Assembly: GCF_008386465.1 (NCBI RefSeq)
Contig: NZ_VUOD01000002.1
Span: 124,001 to 188,000, forward strand
DNA length: 64,000 bases
Reading direction: 5' to 3'
Origin: Arenimonas fontis
GTDB taxonomy: Bacteria; Pseudomonadota; Gammaproteobacteria; Xanthomonadales; Xanthomonadaceae
Made by a program: the position numbers and the translations under genes. A model generated the notes under the pieces. It saw only the letters and a program-made list of their open reading frames with translations, was not told where the DNA came from and ran no database searches. Positions 38,393-46,254 of the stretch are shown one piece after another (the first letter of the stretch is position 1; every line of letters begins with the position of its first letter).

Positions 38393-38872
38393 ATGCACCG
38401 GTCCCCGCTTCGCACGACGGTAACGGCGCTGGCCGGACTGCTGCTGGCCGCCTGCGCCAGTGCGCCAAAACCCCTGCAGGGTGAATTCGTCGCCCTCTCG
38501 CCCGCGGATGCGGTACGCGCCGGCAGCCTCGGCGAGCGCGTGCGCTGGGGCGGCCGCATCGTCAGCGTCGAACCGCTGGCGGAGGAAAGCTGTTTCGAAG
38601 TGGTTTCGCGGCCGCTGGCCGGCGACGGCCGGCCGGTCGACCGGGACGGCAGCACCGGCCGTTTCATCGCCTGCAGGGCCGGTTTCTACGACCCCGAGGT
38701 GTTCCGTCCCGGCCGCGACGTGTCTTTCGTAGGCCGCATCGACGGCTTCGAACACCGCAAGGTCGGCGACTACGGCTACCGGTACCCGCGCCTGGCCGCC
38801 GAGGTCGTGTACCTGTGGCCGGAGCGCCGCGATGTGGTGGTGATCGAACGGTACCCCTACTGGTGGTGGTAA
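38393..38872 (+). CDS. Slp family outer membrane lipoprotein
   Basis: Lipoprotein of 159 aa with signal peptide and lipobox LLAACAS (Cys near 21). The mature part fits the Slp/YeaY family: GERVRWGGRIVSVEPLAEESCFEVVSRPL, then GRFIACRAGFYDPEVFRPGRDVSFVGRIDG and a closing YPRLAAEVVYLWPE. Slp proteins are starvation- or stress-associated outer membrane lipoproteins without a defined activity. A CAGGAGAA ribosome site lies ahead of the ATG. It ends head-to-head with the HIT gene 13 bases on. Confidence 0.88.
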   Translation: MHRSPLRTTVTALAGLLLAACASAPKPLQGEFVALSPADAVRAGSLGERVRWGGRIVSVEPLAEESCFEVVSRPLAGDGRPVDRDGSTGRFIACRAGFYDPEVFRPGRDVSFVGRIDGFEHRKVGDYGYRYPRLAAEVVYLWPERRDVVVIERYPYWWW

Positions 38873-38885
38873 GCGGCCTGAACGC

Positions 38886-39230
38886 TCACCCCGGCGGCCA
38901 GTGCATGGCTCGCCCGGCCAGCAGGTGCAGGTGAATGTGGAAAACGGTCTGGCCGCCGTCGCGGTTGCAGTTCATCACCAACCTGTAACCGTTCTCGGCG
39001 AAGCCCTGCGCCTTGGCCCAGGCTGCCGCCGCCATGACCAGGCGACCGACCAGCGCCTCGTCGCCCGCCCGCAGGTCGTTGAGCGTGGCGATCGGCCGCT
39101 TGGGAATGAACAGCACGTGCACCGGCGCCTGCGGGTTGATGTCGCGGAACGCCAGGACGTCTTCGTCCTCGTGGACGATGTCGGCGGGGATTTCCCGGGC
39201 GATGATCTTGTCGAAGATGCTGCCGGCCAT
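38886..39230 (-). CDS. hinT: HIT family hydrolase (HinT-like)
   Basis: Histidine-triad nucleotide-binding protein of 114 aa. The triad is HIHLHLLAG near residues 98-106; the opening IFDKIIAREIPADIVHEDEDVLAFRDINPQAP and HVLFIPKRPIATLNDL are standard for HinT, which hydrolyses purine phosphoramidates. The same minus-strand run contains dnaX-ybaB-recR upstream; the gap to recR is 11 bases, so it is the last gene of that operon. Confidence 0.93.
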   Translation of the reverse strand: MAGSIFDKIIAREIPADIVHEDEDVLAFRDINPQAPVHVLFIPKRPIATLNDLRAGDEALVGRLVMAAAAWAKAQGFAENGYRLVMNCNRDGGQTVFHIHLHLLAGRAMHWPPG

Positions 39231-39241
39231 GTCGCTGCTCC

Positions 39242-39844
39242 TCAGGGAAGGATCTCGGTGCGCGACCCGAAGGCATGGGCCAGGGTGCCGCGGTCCACGT
39301 ATTCCAGTTCGCCGCCCAGGGGCAGGCCATGCGCCAACCGGCTGGGTCGCACTCCGGCCTGGCGGGCCAGCTGAGCCAGGTAATGAGCCGTGGCCTCGCC
39401 CTCGACCGTCGGGTTGGTGGCAATGATCAGCTCGCGCACCTCGCCGGCGGCCAGGCGCGCCGCCAGCCGCTCCAGGCCCAGCTCGCGCGGGCCGATGCCG
39501 TCCAGCGGCGAGAGCCGGCCCTGCAGCACGAAGTACAGGCCGCGGTAGCCGGTGGCGGTCTCGATGGCCAGGCGATCGGCCGGCGATTCGATGGCGCACA
39601 GCTGGCTGCGCTCCCGCGAAGCGCTGGCGCAGATCGGGCAGACCGGCGTCTCGCTGAAGTCGCGGCATTGTTCGCAATGCCCGACCCGCTCCACCGCCTC
39701 GGCCAGTGCGCCGGCCAGACGCAGGCCGCCTTCGCGGTCGCGCTCGAGCAGGTGGTAGGCCATGCGCTGGGCAGACTTGCGACCGACCCCCGGCAGGCAG
39801 CGCAGGGCTTCGATCAGCTGCTCCAGCAAGGGCGAGGCGGACAC
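39242..39844 (-). CDS. recR: recombination protein RecR
   Basis: RecR of 200 aa acting with RecF and RecO to load RecA at gaps. It has the N-terminal helix-hairpin-helix [17 protein letters not shown], the zinc finger [16 protein letters not shown] (about 58-73), and the Toprim domain with [20 protein letters not shown] and [15 protein letters not shown]. The start is read as GTG; ribosome-site support is weak. It follows ybaB by 16 bases. Confidence 0.95.
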   Translation of the reverse strand: MSASPLLEQLIEALRCLPGVGRKSAQRMAYHLLERDREGGLRLAGALAEAVERVGHCEQCRDFSETPVCPICASASRERSQLCAIESPADRLAIETATGYRGLYFVLQGRLSPLDGIGPRELGLERLAARLAAGEVRELIIATNPTVEGEATAHYLAQLARQAGVRPSRLAHGLPLGGELEYVDRGTLAHAFGSRTEILP

Positions 39845-39860
39845 GGCCGGTGTTACCCGC

Positions 39861-40187
39861 TCAGAACATGCCCGGCAGCTTCATGCCCGGCGGCAGCGGC
39901 AGGCCGGCAGTCGCTGCCGACATGCGCTTCTGGCTTTCCTCGTTGGCCTTGTTCACCGCGTCGTTGAAGGCGGCGGCGATCAGGTCCTCGAGCATCTCCG
40001 CGTCGGCCAGCGCCGAGGGATCGATGCGCACCGCGCGGCATTCCATGCGACCGGTCAGGCTCACCCTGACCATGCCGCCGCCGGACTGGCCCTGCACCTC
40101 CAGCGCGGCCAGTTCCTCCTGGGCCTTCTTGAGGTTGTCCTGCATGCGCTGGGCCTGCTGCATGAGTTGGGCGATGTTGCCTCGCAT
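39861..40187 (-). CDS. ybaB: YbaB/EbfC nucleoid-associated protein
   Basis: Small DNA-binding protein of 108 aa. The N-terminal helix [22 protein letters not shown] and central [22 protein letters not shown] are typical of YbaB/EbfC; the C-terminus ends with a Gly/Pro-rich [14 protein letters not shown] tail. It lies between dnaX and recR as in nearly all gammaproteobacteria, and may organise the nucleoid or be linked with recombination. Confidence 0.95.
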   Translation of the reverse strand: MRGNIAQLMQQAQRMQDNLKKAQEELAALEVQGQSGGGMVRVSLTGRMECRAVRIDPSALADAEMLEDLIAAAFNDAVNKANEESQKRMSAATAGLPLPPGMKLPGMF

Positions 40188-40206
40188 GGTCGTGTCCTTC
40201 GTGTGC

Positions 40207-41931
40207 TCAGTGATCGTCCAGCGGACGGATGGTGTCGGGGAGGACGGTGGCGCCCTGGCTGACCAGGCTCGCCACCACGGGATCGGCCAGGAAAGCCGAC
40301 TCGGCTTCGGCCTGGCGTTCGCCGCGCTCGCGCTCGTTGCGCGCGTGCAGGGTTTCGCCGTCGGCCGCGCGGGCTGATTCGAAGCGGATGCGCGGCTCGC
40401 CTCCCAGGGGCCCTGCCAGGGCCCGGGCCAGCTGCCGCACCAGGCTGTCGCTGCGCAGGTGCTCGAAGCTGTCGGGCAGCGACAGCGACAACACGCCCTC
40501 GGCATGGCCGCAAAATGCACAGTGCGCCGCCAGTTCCCGCACCGGGCCCTTGAGGCCGGCGCCGGCGACCAGGGACAGCCAGTCTTCCGCGCTGGCCAGG
40601 CGGCGGCCGGCGCCCGGGACGCTGCCCGACCCGTTGCCGGACCGGGCGGCTGTGGAAATGGACGCGAGCGGCGCGGCGGCAAGGCCTTCAGGCCGCCGCG
40701 CCGGCGCTACCTGCGGAGCGGGCGCGGCGTCGGAGGCGGGGTCGGAGGCCGGCGCCGCGACCGAAGCAGGCACCGCCGACACCGGTGACGCAGCCGGAGC
40801 GGGCGAAGCCGCTGCGCCGGCGCTGTGCTGCAGGCCGCCGCCGCTGCCGCCACCCGCCGGCCGGAAGGCCAGCATGCGCAACAGGCTCATCTCGAAGCCG
40901 GTGCGCGGGCTGGGGGCCAGGCCGAGATCACGACGCCCGGAGACGGCCATCTGGTACCAGAGCTGGACCAGCTCGGGCGCAAGCTTGCCGGCCAGGCCTG
41001 CCAGGTCCACCCGCTCGTCGCCGGCGACAGCTCCCGGCACCAGCTGCTGCAGCTGGATCCGGTGCAGGGCCGTGGCCAGATCCTCGAGCACGTGCCCGTA
41101 GTCGGGCGAATAGGCGGCCAGGTCTTCCACCCTGGCCATCAGGGCGGCGCCGTCGCCGGCCGCCAAGGCTTCCAGCAGCTCGCCCACACGGGCCCGGTCC
41201 ACCGTGCCCAGCATGGCGTTCACCGCCGCCTCGTCCAGCTTGCCGCCGGTGAAGGCGATGGCCTGGTCCAGCAGGGACAGACCGTCGCGCAGGCTGCCGT
41301 CGGCCGCCCTGGCCAGCAGGGTGATGGCGCCGGCCTCGGCCGGCACGCCCTCGGCCTCGAGAATGCGGCGCATCTGCCCGGCGATCTGCTCCTGCTCCAG
41401 CCGGCGCAGGTTGAACTGCAGGCAGCGCGACAGCACGGTGACCGGCAGCTTCTGCGGGTCGGTGGTGGCCAGCAGGAACTTCACGTGCTCCGGCGGCTCC
41501 TCCAGGGTCTTGAGCAGGGCGTTGAAGGCCGGCTTGGAAAGCATGTGCACCTCGTCGATGAGGTACACCTTGGTGCGGCCACGGGCCGGCAGGTACTGGG
41601 CGTTGTCGATCAGGTCGCGGACGTTGTCCACGCCGGTATGGCTGGCGGCATCGATCTCAAGCAGGTCGACGAAGCGGCCGGCATCGATGGCCTGGCAGGT
41701 CTCGCACTCGCCGCAGGGCTCGGCACCGGTACCACGTTCGCAGTTGAGCGACTTGGCGAAGATACGGGCGATGGTGGTCTTGCCCACGCCGCGGGTGCCG
41801 GTGAACAGGAAGGCATGGTGGACCTTGCCCGTCTCCAGGGCGTTGCTCAGGGCCTTGACCACGTGTTCCTGGCCCACCAGCTCGGCGAAGCGCCGGGGGC
41901 GCCATTTGCGGGCTAGGACGAGATAGGACAT
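40207..41931 (-). CDS. dnaX: DNA polymerase III subunits gamma and tau
   Basis: Clamp-loader ATPase of 574 aa. Walker [13 protein letters not shown] near 45-56, zinc-binding cysteines in [39 protein letters not shown] with Walker B, sensor TVLSRCLQF and domain III. A Pro/Ala-rich linker (about 365-435) leads to the C-terminal tau-specific domain. No AAAAAAG-type slippery sequence was noticed, so whether the short gamma form is made is open. Upstream are the divergent tRNA-Ser and SRP RNA. Confidence 0.95.
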   Translation of the reverse strand: MSYLVLARKWRPRRFAELVGQEHVVKALSNALETGKVHHAFLFTGTRGVGKTTIARIFAKSLNCERGTGAEPCGECETCQAIDAGRFVDLLEIDAASHTGVDNVRDLIDNAQYLPARGRTKVYLIDEVHMLSKPAFNALLKTLEEPPEHVKFLLATTDPQKLPVTVLSRCLQFNLRRLEQEQIAGQMRRILEAEGVPAEAGAITLLARAADGSLRDGLSLLDQAIAFTGGKLDEAAVNAMLGTVDRARVGELLEALAAGDGAALMARVEDLAAYSPDYGHVLEDLATALHRIQLQQLVPGAVAGDERVDLAGLAGKLAPELVQLWYQMAVSGRRDLGLAPSPRTGFEMSLLRMLAFRPAGGGSGGGLQHSAGAAASPAPAASPVSAVPASVAAPASDPASDAAPAPQVAPARRPEGLAAAPLASISTAARSGNGSGSVPGAGRRLASAEDWLSLVAGAGLKGPVRELAAHCAFCGHAEGVLSLSLPDSFEHLRSDSLVRQLARALAGPLGGEPRIRFESARAADGETLHARNERERGERQAEAESAFLADPVVASLVSQGATVLPDTIRPLDDH

Positions 41932-42014
41932 TCGGGGGCTCGGCGGCGCGGCGGAATCCGTCGGGGCATTGTGCCAACCCGAACGGGCCGGGTCCAAGCC
42001 GCCGATCGCCGCGC

Positions 42015-42043
42015 TTGTCCCCTGCGCGGCGGGCGCGTATCAT
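42015..42043 (+). promoter_or_regulatory. promoter of tRNA-Ser(GGA)
   Basis: TTGTCC at 42015-42020 and TATCAT at 42038-42043 are separated by 17 bases, and transcription would start about 24 bases before the tRNA gene. The spacer is GC-rich (a GCGCGG cluster), which may act as a discriminator-like element; stringent control is inference. Confidence 0.65.
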
Positions 42044-42073
42044 TTCCGGCTCGATTCAGGCGCTTATCTCTGC

Positions 42074-42166
42074 GGAGAGATGTCCGAGTGGTTGAAGGAG
42101 CACGCCTGGAAAGTGTGTATACGGCTAAACCCCGTATCGAGGGTTCGAATCCCTCTCTCTCCGCCA
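42074..42166 (+). tRNA. tRNA-Ser (anticodon GGA)
   Basis: A 93-base class II tRNA with encoded CCA. The acceptor arm GGAGAGA pairs with TCTCTCC, the anticodon loop CTGGAAA carries GGA (Ser, reading UCC/UCU), a long variable arm precedes GGTTCGAATCC, and CCA ends at 42166. A hairpin and the SRP RNA follow on the same strand. Confidence 0.97.
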
Positions 42167-42172
42167 CTTCCT

Positions 42173-42199
42173 GACGGCGCGCCCCTGCGGCGCGCCGTC
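42173..42199 (+). terminator. hairpin between tRNA-Ser and the SRP RNA
   Basis: An 11-bp perfect stem (GACGGCGCGCC at 42173-42183 against GGCGCGCCGTC at 42189-42199) with loop CCTGC, 6 bases after the tRNA CCA. The following GCTTTCGATGG is a poor T-tract, so it may be a weak terminator or a processing hairpin that separates tRNA and ffs. Confidence 0.5.
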
Positions 42200-42208
42200 G
42201 CTTTCGAT

Positions 42209-42316
42209 GGTGGCCCCGTCGGCCTCCCGCGACGCTGGTCCGAAAACCCCGCCAGGGCCGGAAGGCAGCAACGGTATCGGATGATGCGGGTGCCGGGACA
42301 AGCCGGCGGGGCTGCC
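42209..42316 (+). ncRNA. ffs: 4.5S signal recognition particle RNA
   Basis: Bacterial small SRP RNA of about 108 bases. The apical domain has the conserved CAGGGCCGGAAGGCAGCAAC loop region (near 42253-42272), including the GGAA tetraloop and symmetric internal loop contacted by Ffh. The ends pair: GGTGGCCCC at 42209-42217 with GGGGCTGCC at 42308-42316, and the inner GTCGGC with GCCGGC. Boundaries are from pairing and may differ by a few bases. Confidence 0.93.
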
Positions 42317-42412
42317 GCCCTTCTGGCCTTCGACCGGAAAGGCGGCCCACGATCTGCTGCGCAGATCGCGGGCCCCGAGCTCAGGGCTCCCAATCCCCCG
42401 CGCCTTCGGCGT

Positions 42413-42433
42413 GCCCCCCTTACCAAGGGGGGC
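42413..42433. repeat. poly-C/poly-G inverted repeat
   Basis: A 9-bp perfect inverted repeat (GCCCCCCTT, then ACC, then AAGGGGGGC) in the 240-base noncoding gap between ffs and moaE. It lies in a run AATCCCCCGCGCCTTCGGCGTGCCCC of the kind seen in short dispersed repeats of environmental proteobacteria. No T-tract follows, so it is not a typical terminator. Confidence 0.6.
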
Positions 42434-42507
42434 TATTCATGCTTGCCGCATGGCAGGATGGCCGGCGTCACCATGGCGGACCGGATTGCTCCTGATCTGT
42501 TCCTGCT

Positions 42508-42537
42508 TCATCCGCGCTCATCCGCGTTGATCCGCGG
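42508..42537. repeat. three tandem 10-base units with core ATCCGCG
   Basis: Units TCATCCGCGC, TCATCCGCGT and TGATCCGCGG follow each other exactly, 10 bases apart, with the core ATCCGCG identical in all three. The pattern lies 22 bases after the moaE stop codon (which ends at 42559 on the minus strand). The rest of the ffs-moaE gap shows no gene. Confidence 0.7.
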
Positions 42538-42558
42538 CTTCCTGTCCGCGTCAGGAAC

Positions 42559-42978
42559 CTACGCCCCGGGATGCAGCCAGGCGGCATCCCCGTCGGCATA
42601 GTGTTCGCGTTTCCAGATGGGAACGCGGGATTTCACTTCGTCGATGATCCAGCGGCAGGCGTCGAAGGCGGGGCCGCGATGGGCAGCACTGGCGCCGACC
42701 CAGACGGCCAGGTCGCCGATGGCAAGATCGCCGAGGCGGTGGACGCAGGTGGCGGCGATGAGGTCGAAGCGGGTCATGGCCTCGGCGAGGATGGCCTCCC
42801 CTTCCCGTTCCGCCAGTTCGGGATAGGCCTCGTAGCGCAGGCCGGCGACGCGGCGTCCCTGGTGGTGGTCGCGCACCCAGCCCTCGAAGCTGGCGCAGGC
42901 ACCGGCCGCGGGATCCAACAGCCGCTGGCGCAGGACGATTGCGTCCAGCGGCCCGGCGCTGAGGGCGAAACGTTTCAC
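42559..42978 (-). CDS. moaE: molybdopterin synthase large subunit
   Basis: MoaE of 139 aa, which with MoaD inserts sulfur into precursor Z. Diagnostic stretches are FEGWVRDHHQGRRVAGLRYEAYPELA, the VHRLGDLAIGDLAVWVGASAAHRG strand-turn and the KSRVPIWKREHYADG C-terminal motif with the active-site Lys. Its start is read as GTG, 9 bases after the moaD stop, so it is the last gene of the mo(A-C-D-E) run. Confidence 0.95.
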   Translation of the reverse strand: MKRFALSAGPLDAIVLRQRLLDPAAGACASFEGWVRDHHQGRRVAGLRYEAYPELAEREGEAILAEAMTRFDLIAATCVHRLGDLAIGDLAVWVGASAAHRGPAFDACRWIIDEVKSRVPIWKREHYADGDAAWLHPGA

Positions 42979-42987
42979 GCCGCCGCC

Positions 42988-43224
42988 TCAGCCGCCGGAC
43001 ACCGGCGGGATGAAGGCCACCACGCTGCCGGCCCGCGGCGGCGTGTCCCAGGCCACGAACTCGCCGTCCACGGCCACGCGCAGCTTCTCCTTCGGCAGCG
43101 GGAAGCGGTAGCGCTCGCGCAGCTGCATGTACAGCTCCGGCAGCGAGGCCGGCAATGGCAGCTGTTCGCTGTCGCGGCCGGCGGCGTCACGCAGGCTGGC
43201 GAAGTACAGCACCGTCAGGCTCAT
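42988..43224 (-). CDS. moaD: molybdopterin synthase small subunit
   Basis: Ubiquitin-like MoaD of 78 aa ending in Gly-Gly (FIPPVSGG), the terminal that becomes a thiocarboxylate. VTVLYFAS-type opening (LTVLYFASLRDAAGRDSE) and the VAVDGEFV and GSVVAFIPP strands are typical. The activating MoeB gene is not in the window. It sits 4 bases after moaC. Confidence 0.93.
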   Translation of the reverse strand: MSLTVLYFASLRDAAGRDSEQLPLPASLPELYMQLRERYRFPLPKEKLRVAVDGEFVAWDTPPRAGSVVAFIPPVSGG

Positions 43225-43228
43225 CGCT

Positions 43229-43714
43229 TCACCCTGCCCGCCCCACGGTGCGCTTGCCGCCGCGCTTGGCCAGCAGTTTCGCCGGCCCGATGATGATGGC
43301 GTGCGACAGGGCCTTGCACATGTCGTAGACCGTGAGCGCGGCGACGGTGGCGCCGGTCAGCGCTTCCATTTCGACGCCGGTGCGGTGTGTGGTCTTCGCC
43401 GCGCATTCGATCCGCAGCACGGTGTCGCTGGCCCAGCCGACGTCGAAGCGGCAGCCCTCGATCGGCAGCGGATGGCAAAACGGCAGCAGTTCGTGCGTGC
43501 GCTTGACCGCCATGGTGCCGGCGATGATGGCGGTGTCGGCCACCGGCCCCTTGGCCGAGCGCATGCCGCCGGCGCGCAGCTGCTTCGCCACCGCGACCGG
43601 GAAGCGGACGCGGCATTCCGCCACCGCCTCGCGGGCGGTCGCCTGCTTGCCGGACACGTCCACCATGGCCGGGCGGCCGCTTTCATCCACATGGGTCAGG
43701 CGCTTGCCGGCCAT
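43229..43714 (-). CDS. moaC: cyclic pyranopterin monophosphate synthase
   Basis: MoaC of 161 aa, the second enzyme of molybdenum-cofactor synthesis, converting 3',8-cH2GTP to cyclic pyranopterin. [27 protein letters not shown] is a near-consensus start; [12 protein letters not shown] carries the active-site region, [26 protein letters not shown] is the C-terminal signature. One base separates it from the moaA stop region. Confidence 0.95.
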   Translation of the reverse strand: MAGKRLTHVDESGRPAMVDVSGKQATAREAVAECRVRFPVAVAKQLRAGGMRSAKGPVADTAIIAGTMAVKRTHELLPFCHPLPIEGCRFDVGWASDTVLRIECAAKTTHRTGVEMEALTGATVAALTVYDMCKALSHAIIIGPAKLLAKRGGKRTVGRAG

Positions 43715-43715
43715 C

Positions 43716-44741
43716 TCAACCTCCGATGTAGAACATCTCGATCTTCCTGCGGTCCTTGCCGGCCTGGCCGCGCAGTTCGCTGTAGCGGTCGGCGCGCGCG
43801 GTCCAGACGGCGGCGATGCGCGCGGCCAGCGCTGCCTCGTCCTCGCCGGGGGCCGGCCGCAGCGGCGTTCCCTCGCGGGCGAACAGGCAGGTATAGAGCC
43901 GCCCGTCGGCCGAGAGCCGGGCCCGGTGGCAATCGCCGCAGAAGGGTTCGCTGACCGAGCTGACGAAGCCGATCTCGCCGGCGCCGTCGGCATAGGCATA
44001 GCGGCTGGCCACTTCGCCGCGGTAGACCGGTTCCCGCGGCCGCAGCGGCCAGCGCGCGGCGATGCGGTCACGCAGTTCGGCCGAGGGCACCACGTCCTGC
44101 GGACGCCAGCCGTTGCAGGTGCCGACGTCCATGTACTCGATGAAGCGCAGCACGTGGCCGCTGCCGCGGAAGCGCTCCGCCAGCGGCAGCACCTGCTCCT
44201 CGTTGACGCCGCGCTGGACGACGCAATTGATCTTGATGCGGGAGAAGCCCGCCGCCTCGGCCGCGGCCAGACCCGCCAGCACCTCGGCCAGGTCGCCGCG
44301 ACCGCCGGTCAGGGCGCGGAAGCCCTCCGGCTCCAGTGAGTCCAGGCTGATGGTGATCCGGTGCAGGCCCGCTTCGCGCAGCGCCTTCGCCTGTCCGGCC
44401 AGCAGCGCGCCATTGGTGGTCAGGGCCAGGTCCTCGACACCGGGAATGCGCGCCAGCCGCGCCACCAGCGCCGGCAGGTCGCGGCGCAGCAGCGGCTCGC
44501 CACCGGTCAGGCGCAGCTTGCGCACGCCCAGCAAGACGAAGGCGCGGGCCAGCCGTTCGATCTCGTCGAAGCCCAGGCGGGCACTGCTGCCCGCCAGGGA
44601 CGGCGATTCCGCCTGGCCTTCCGGCATGCAATACGGGCAGCGGTAGTTGCAGGTCTCGATGACCGAGATGCGCAGGTCGTGCAGCGGCCGGCCGAGGCGG
44701 TCGCGCGGCAGCGGCGCGTCCAGGGGCATGACGGCGTTCAT
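43716..44741 (-). CDS. moaA: GTP 3',8-cyclase
   Basis: Radical-SAM enzyme of 341 aa. The N-terminal cluster motif CNYRCPYC (about residues 31-38), [14 protein letters not shown], and the C-terminal cluster [18 protein letters not shown] are present, and it ends in IGG as in functional MoaA. It performs the first step from GTP. The ATG overlaps the stop of the upstream MBL gene in an ATGA. Confidence 0.96.
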   Translation of the reverse strand: MNAVMPLDAPLPRDRLGRPLHDLRISVIETCNYRCPYCMPEGQAESPSLAGSSARLGFDEIERLARAFVLLGVRKLRLTGGEPLLRRDLPALVARLARIPGVEDLALTTNGALLAGQAKALREAGLHRITISLDSLEPEGFRALTGGRGDLAEVLAGLAAAEAAGFSRIKINCVVQRGVNEEQVLPLAERFRGSGHVLRFIEYMDVGTCNGWRPQDVVPSAELRDRIAARWPLRPREPVYRGEVASRYAYADGAGEIGFVSSVSEPFCGDCHRARLSADGRLYTCLFAREGTPLRPAPGEDEAALAARIAAVWTARADRYSELRGQAGKDRRKIEMFYIGG

Positions 44742-45496
44742 GGCGCCGGCTCGCCGGGCTGCGGTTCGGCCAGCACCAGCAGTTCGCCCGGTTCGGCCAC
44801 GCGATGGCCGCGCTGGCGCAGCGCCGCCGCCTCGCCTTCGCTGCCGTAGTGGTAAAGCACGCAGCGGGCCATCAGGCCGGGCGGATATTCGCGCTCGAGC
44901 TCCTCGATGCCGCTGTGCGAGGGATTGCCCTGCAGGCCGCAGTCGTGGGCGACGATCTCGCCGGCGCCGGCATGTTCGGCCAGCATCTCCGGTATCGGCC
45001 GGGTATCGCCGGTCCAGACCATGCTGCCGCGCAGGCGCAGGCCCCAGGCGCTGTCCGGCAGGTGATGCCGGACCGGGAACACGCCGAACCATTGCCCCTC
45101 GTGCCAGAAGCCGCGGCTCACCGGGATGAGCTGGAAGGCGTCCCACCAGTTCGCACCGCCCTCGGCCAGTACGCCGGGATAGTCGGCGATGCGCGCCTGC
45201 AGGTGCGGCACCACCTTCGCCGGCACGTACAGGCGCACGCGGCCGCGCCGCTGCGGATCGAACCAGGTGCCGAAGAACAGCCGTTCCAGGCCGCCGACGT
45301 GGTCCATGTGCACATGGGTGATGTAGACGGCATCCGGCAGCGCGTCGTACTGGCGGCGGTAGGCATCCAGCGCCTCCTGGCCGCAATCGATCATCAGCAG
45401 CGGCCGGCCGTCGCGCTCGATCACCGCCGAGGCCGAGCCCAGCCGCGGCGCCGCCGCCGCGTTGCCGACACCGAGGAAGCGCAGGGCCCAGCTCAT
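44738..45496 (-). CDS. RNase Z-like metallo-beta-lactamase fold protein
   Basis: MBL-fold hydrolase of 252 aa. The metal motif is YITHVHMDHVGGLERLFF (about residues 58-75), with further ligands in HHLPDSAWG, WTGDTRPIPEM and DCGLQGNPSHSGIEELE. The opening LRFLGVGNAAAAPRLGSASAVIE resembles RNase Z/BN and PqsE-like MBL proteins. Substrate unknown. Its ATG overlaps the kdkA stop and its stop overlaps the moaA ATG, an unusual insertion in a molybdopterin operon. Confidence 0.85.
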   Translation of the reverse strand: MSWALRFLGVGNAAAAPRLGSASAVIERDGRPLLMIDCGQEALDAYRRQYDALPDAVYITHVHMDHVGGLERLFFGTWFDPQRRGRVRLYVPAKVVPHLQARIADYPGVLAEGGANWWDAFQLIPVSRGFWHEGQWFGVFPVRHHLPDSAWGLRLRGSMVWTGDTRPIPEMLAEHAGAGEIVAHDCGLQGNPSHSGIEELEREYPPGLMARCVLYHYGSEGEAAALRQRGHRVAEPGELLVLAEPQPGEPAP

Positions 45497-46236
45497 GCCG
45501 CCTGCTCCATGGCACGGGCGTAGGCGGCATGCAGCCGCACATAGCCGGATTGCCAGTCGGCATCGCCGGAAAGCTTGGCCAGCGAACGCTGCAGCCGTGC
45601 CAGGTTGCCCTGCTGCCAACCGGCGGCCGGTACGCGCAGACGGCCGCGGTCGAAGTCGATCAGCCAGGCCTGGCCATCGCCGTCGAGCAGGATGTTGTGC
45701 GCGTTCAGGTCGGCATGCTCCAGGCCGGCGCGGTGGAAACGGGCGAGCATCGCGCCGACGGTTTCCCAGGGTGCGGCGCTGACATCGCCGGGCAACCAGG
45801 ACGCCAGCGACCGCGCACCGGGAATGCGCTCGACCAGGATGGCCATGCGATGGCCCAGGCCTCGCCGCCACCAGCCCGCCAGCAGCGGCGCCGGCGCCGG
45901 CAGGCCTTGCTCGCGCAGGCGGCCGAGCAGGCGGAACTCGCGCAGCGCCCGCACACGCGACTGGCCCAGCCAGAGATAACTGCGTTCGCTCAGCCGCGCC
46001 GCCAGGCCGCCACGGCGGTAGTGCCGAAGCACCGCCTCGCCGAAGTCGCCGCGCACGAACCAGGCGGCGCCACGGCCGCCGCTGGCCACCGGCGTCGCCG
46101 CCCCGCCCCAGTAAGCGGGTTCCAGCATCTCCGCCGATGCTTGCCGTAGCCGCGCCGGGTCAAAGACAATCGCCCCCGACCCGCGGACATCGCGGACGGG
46201 CTGCAGTCGCTCGACGACGGCGGCACTGTTTTCCAT
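45493..46236 (-). CDS. kdkA: 3-deoxy-D-manno-octulosonic acid kinase
   Basis: KdkA-type lipopolysaccharide kinase of 247 aa. AYWGGAATPVASGGRGAAWFV is the glycine-rich phosphate-binding entry; RRGGLAARLSERSYLWLGQSRVRALREF, the catalytic loop EHADLNAHNILLDG with His, Asp and Asn, and the metal motif LIDFDRGRLRV follow. The enzyme phosphorylates Kdo in lipid A-core synthesis of Haemophilus- and Xanthomonas-type LPS. It heads a coupled run with an MBL protein and moaA, and diverges with only 18 bases from a GT9 gene. Confidence 0.9.
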   Translation of the reverse strand: MENSAAVVERLQPVRDVRGSGAIVFDPARLRQASAEMLEPAYWGGAATPVASGGRGAAWFVRGDFGEAVLRHYRRGGLAARLSERSYLWLGQSRVRALREFRLLGRLREQGLPAPAPLLAGWWRRGLGHRMAILVERIPGARSLASWLPGDVSAAPWETVGAMLARFHRAGLEHADLNAHNILLDGDGQAWLIDFDRGRLRVPAAGWQQGNLARLQRSLAKLSGDADWQSGYVRLHAAYARAMEQAA

Positions 46237-46254
46237 GGCCGGCCAGTGTACTCA

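Noticed and set aside
40207..41931. Programmed frameshift in dnaX making gamma
   Set aside because: No AAAAAAG-type slippery run or other clear signal was noticed in this GC-rich gene; absence by eye is not proof.
42508..42537. CRISPR array
   Set aside because: Only three contiguous 10-base units without spacers, and no cas genes in the window.
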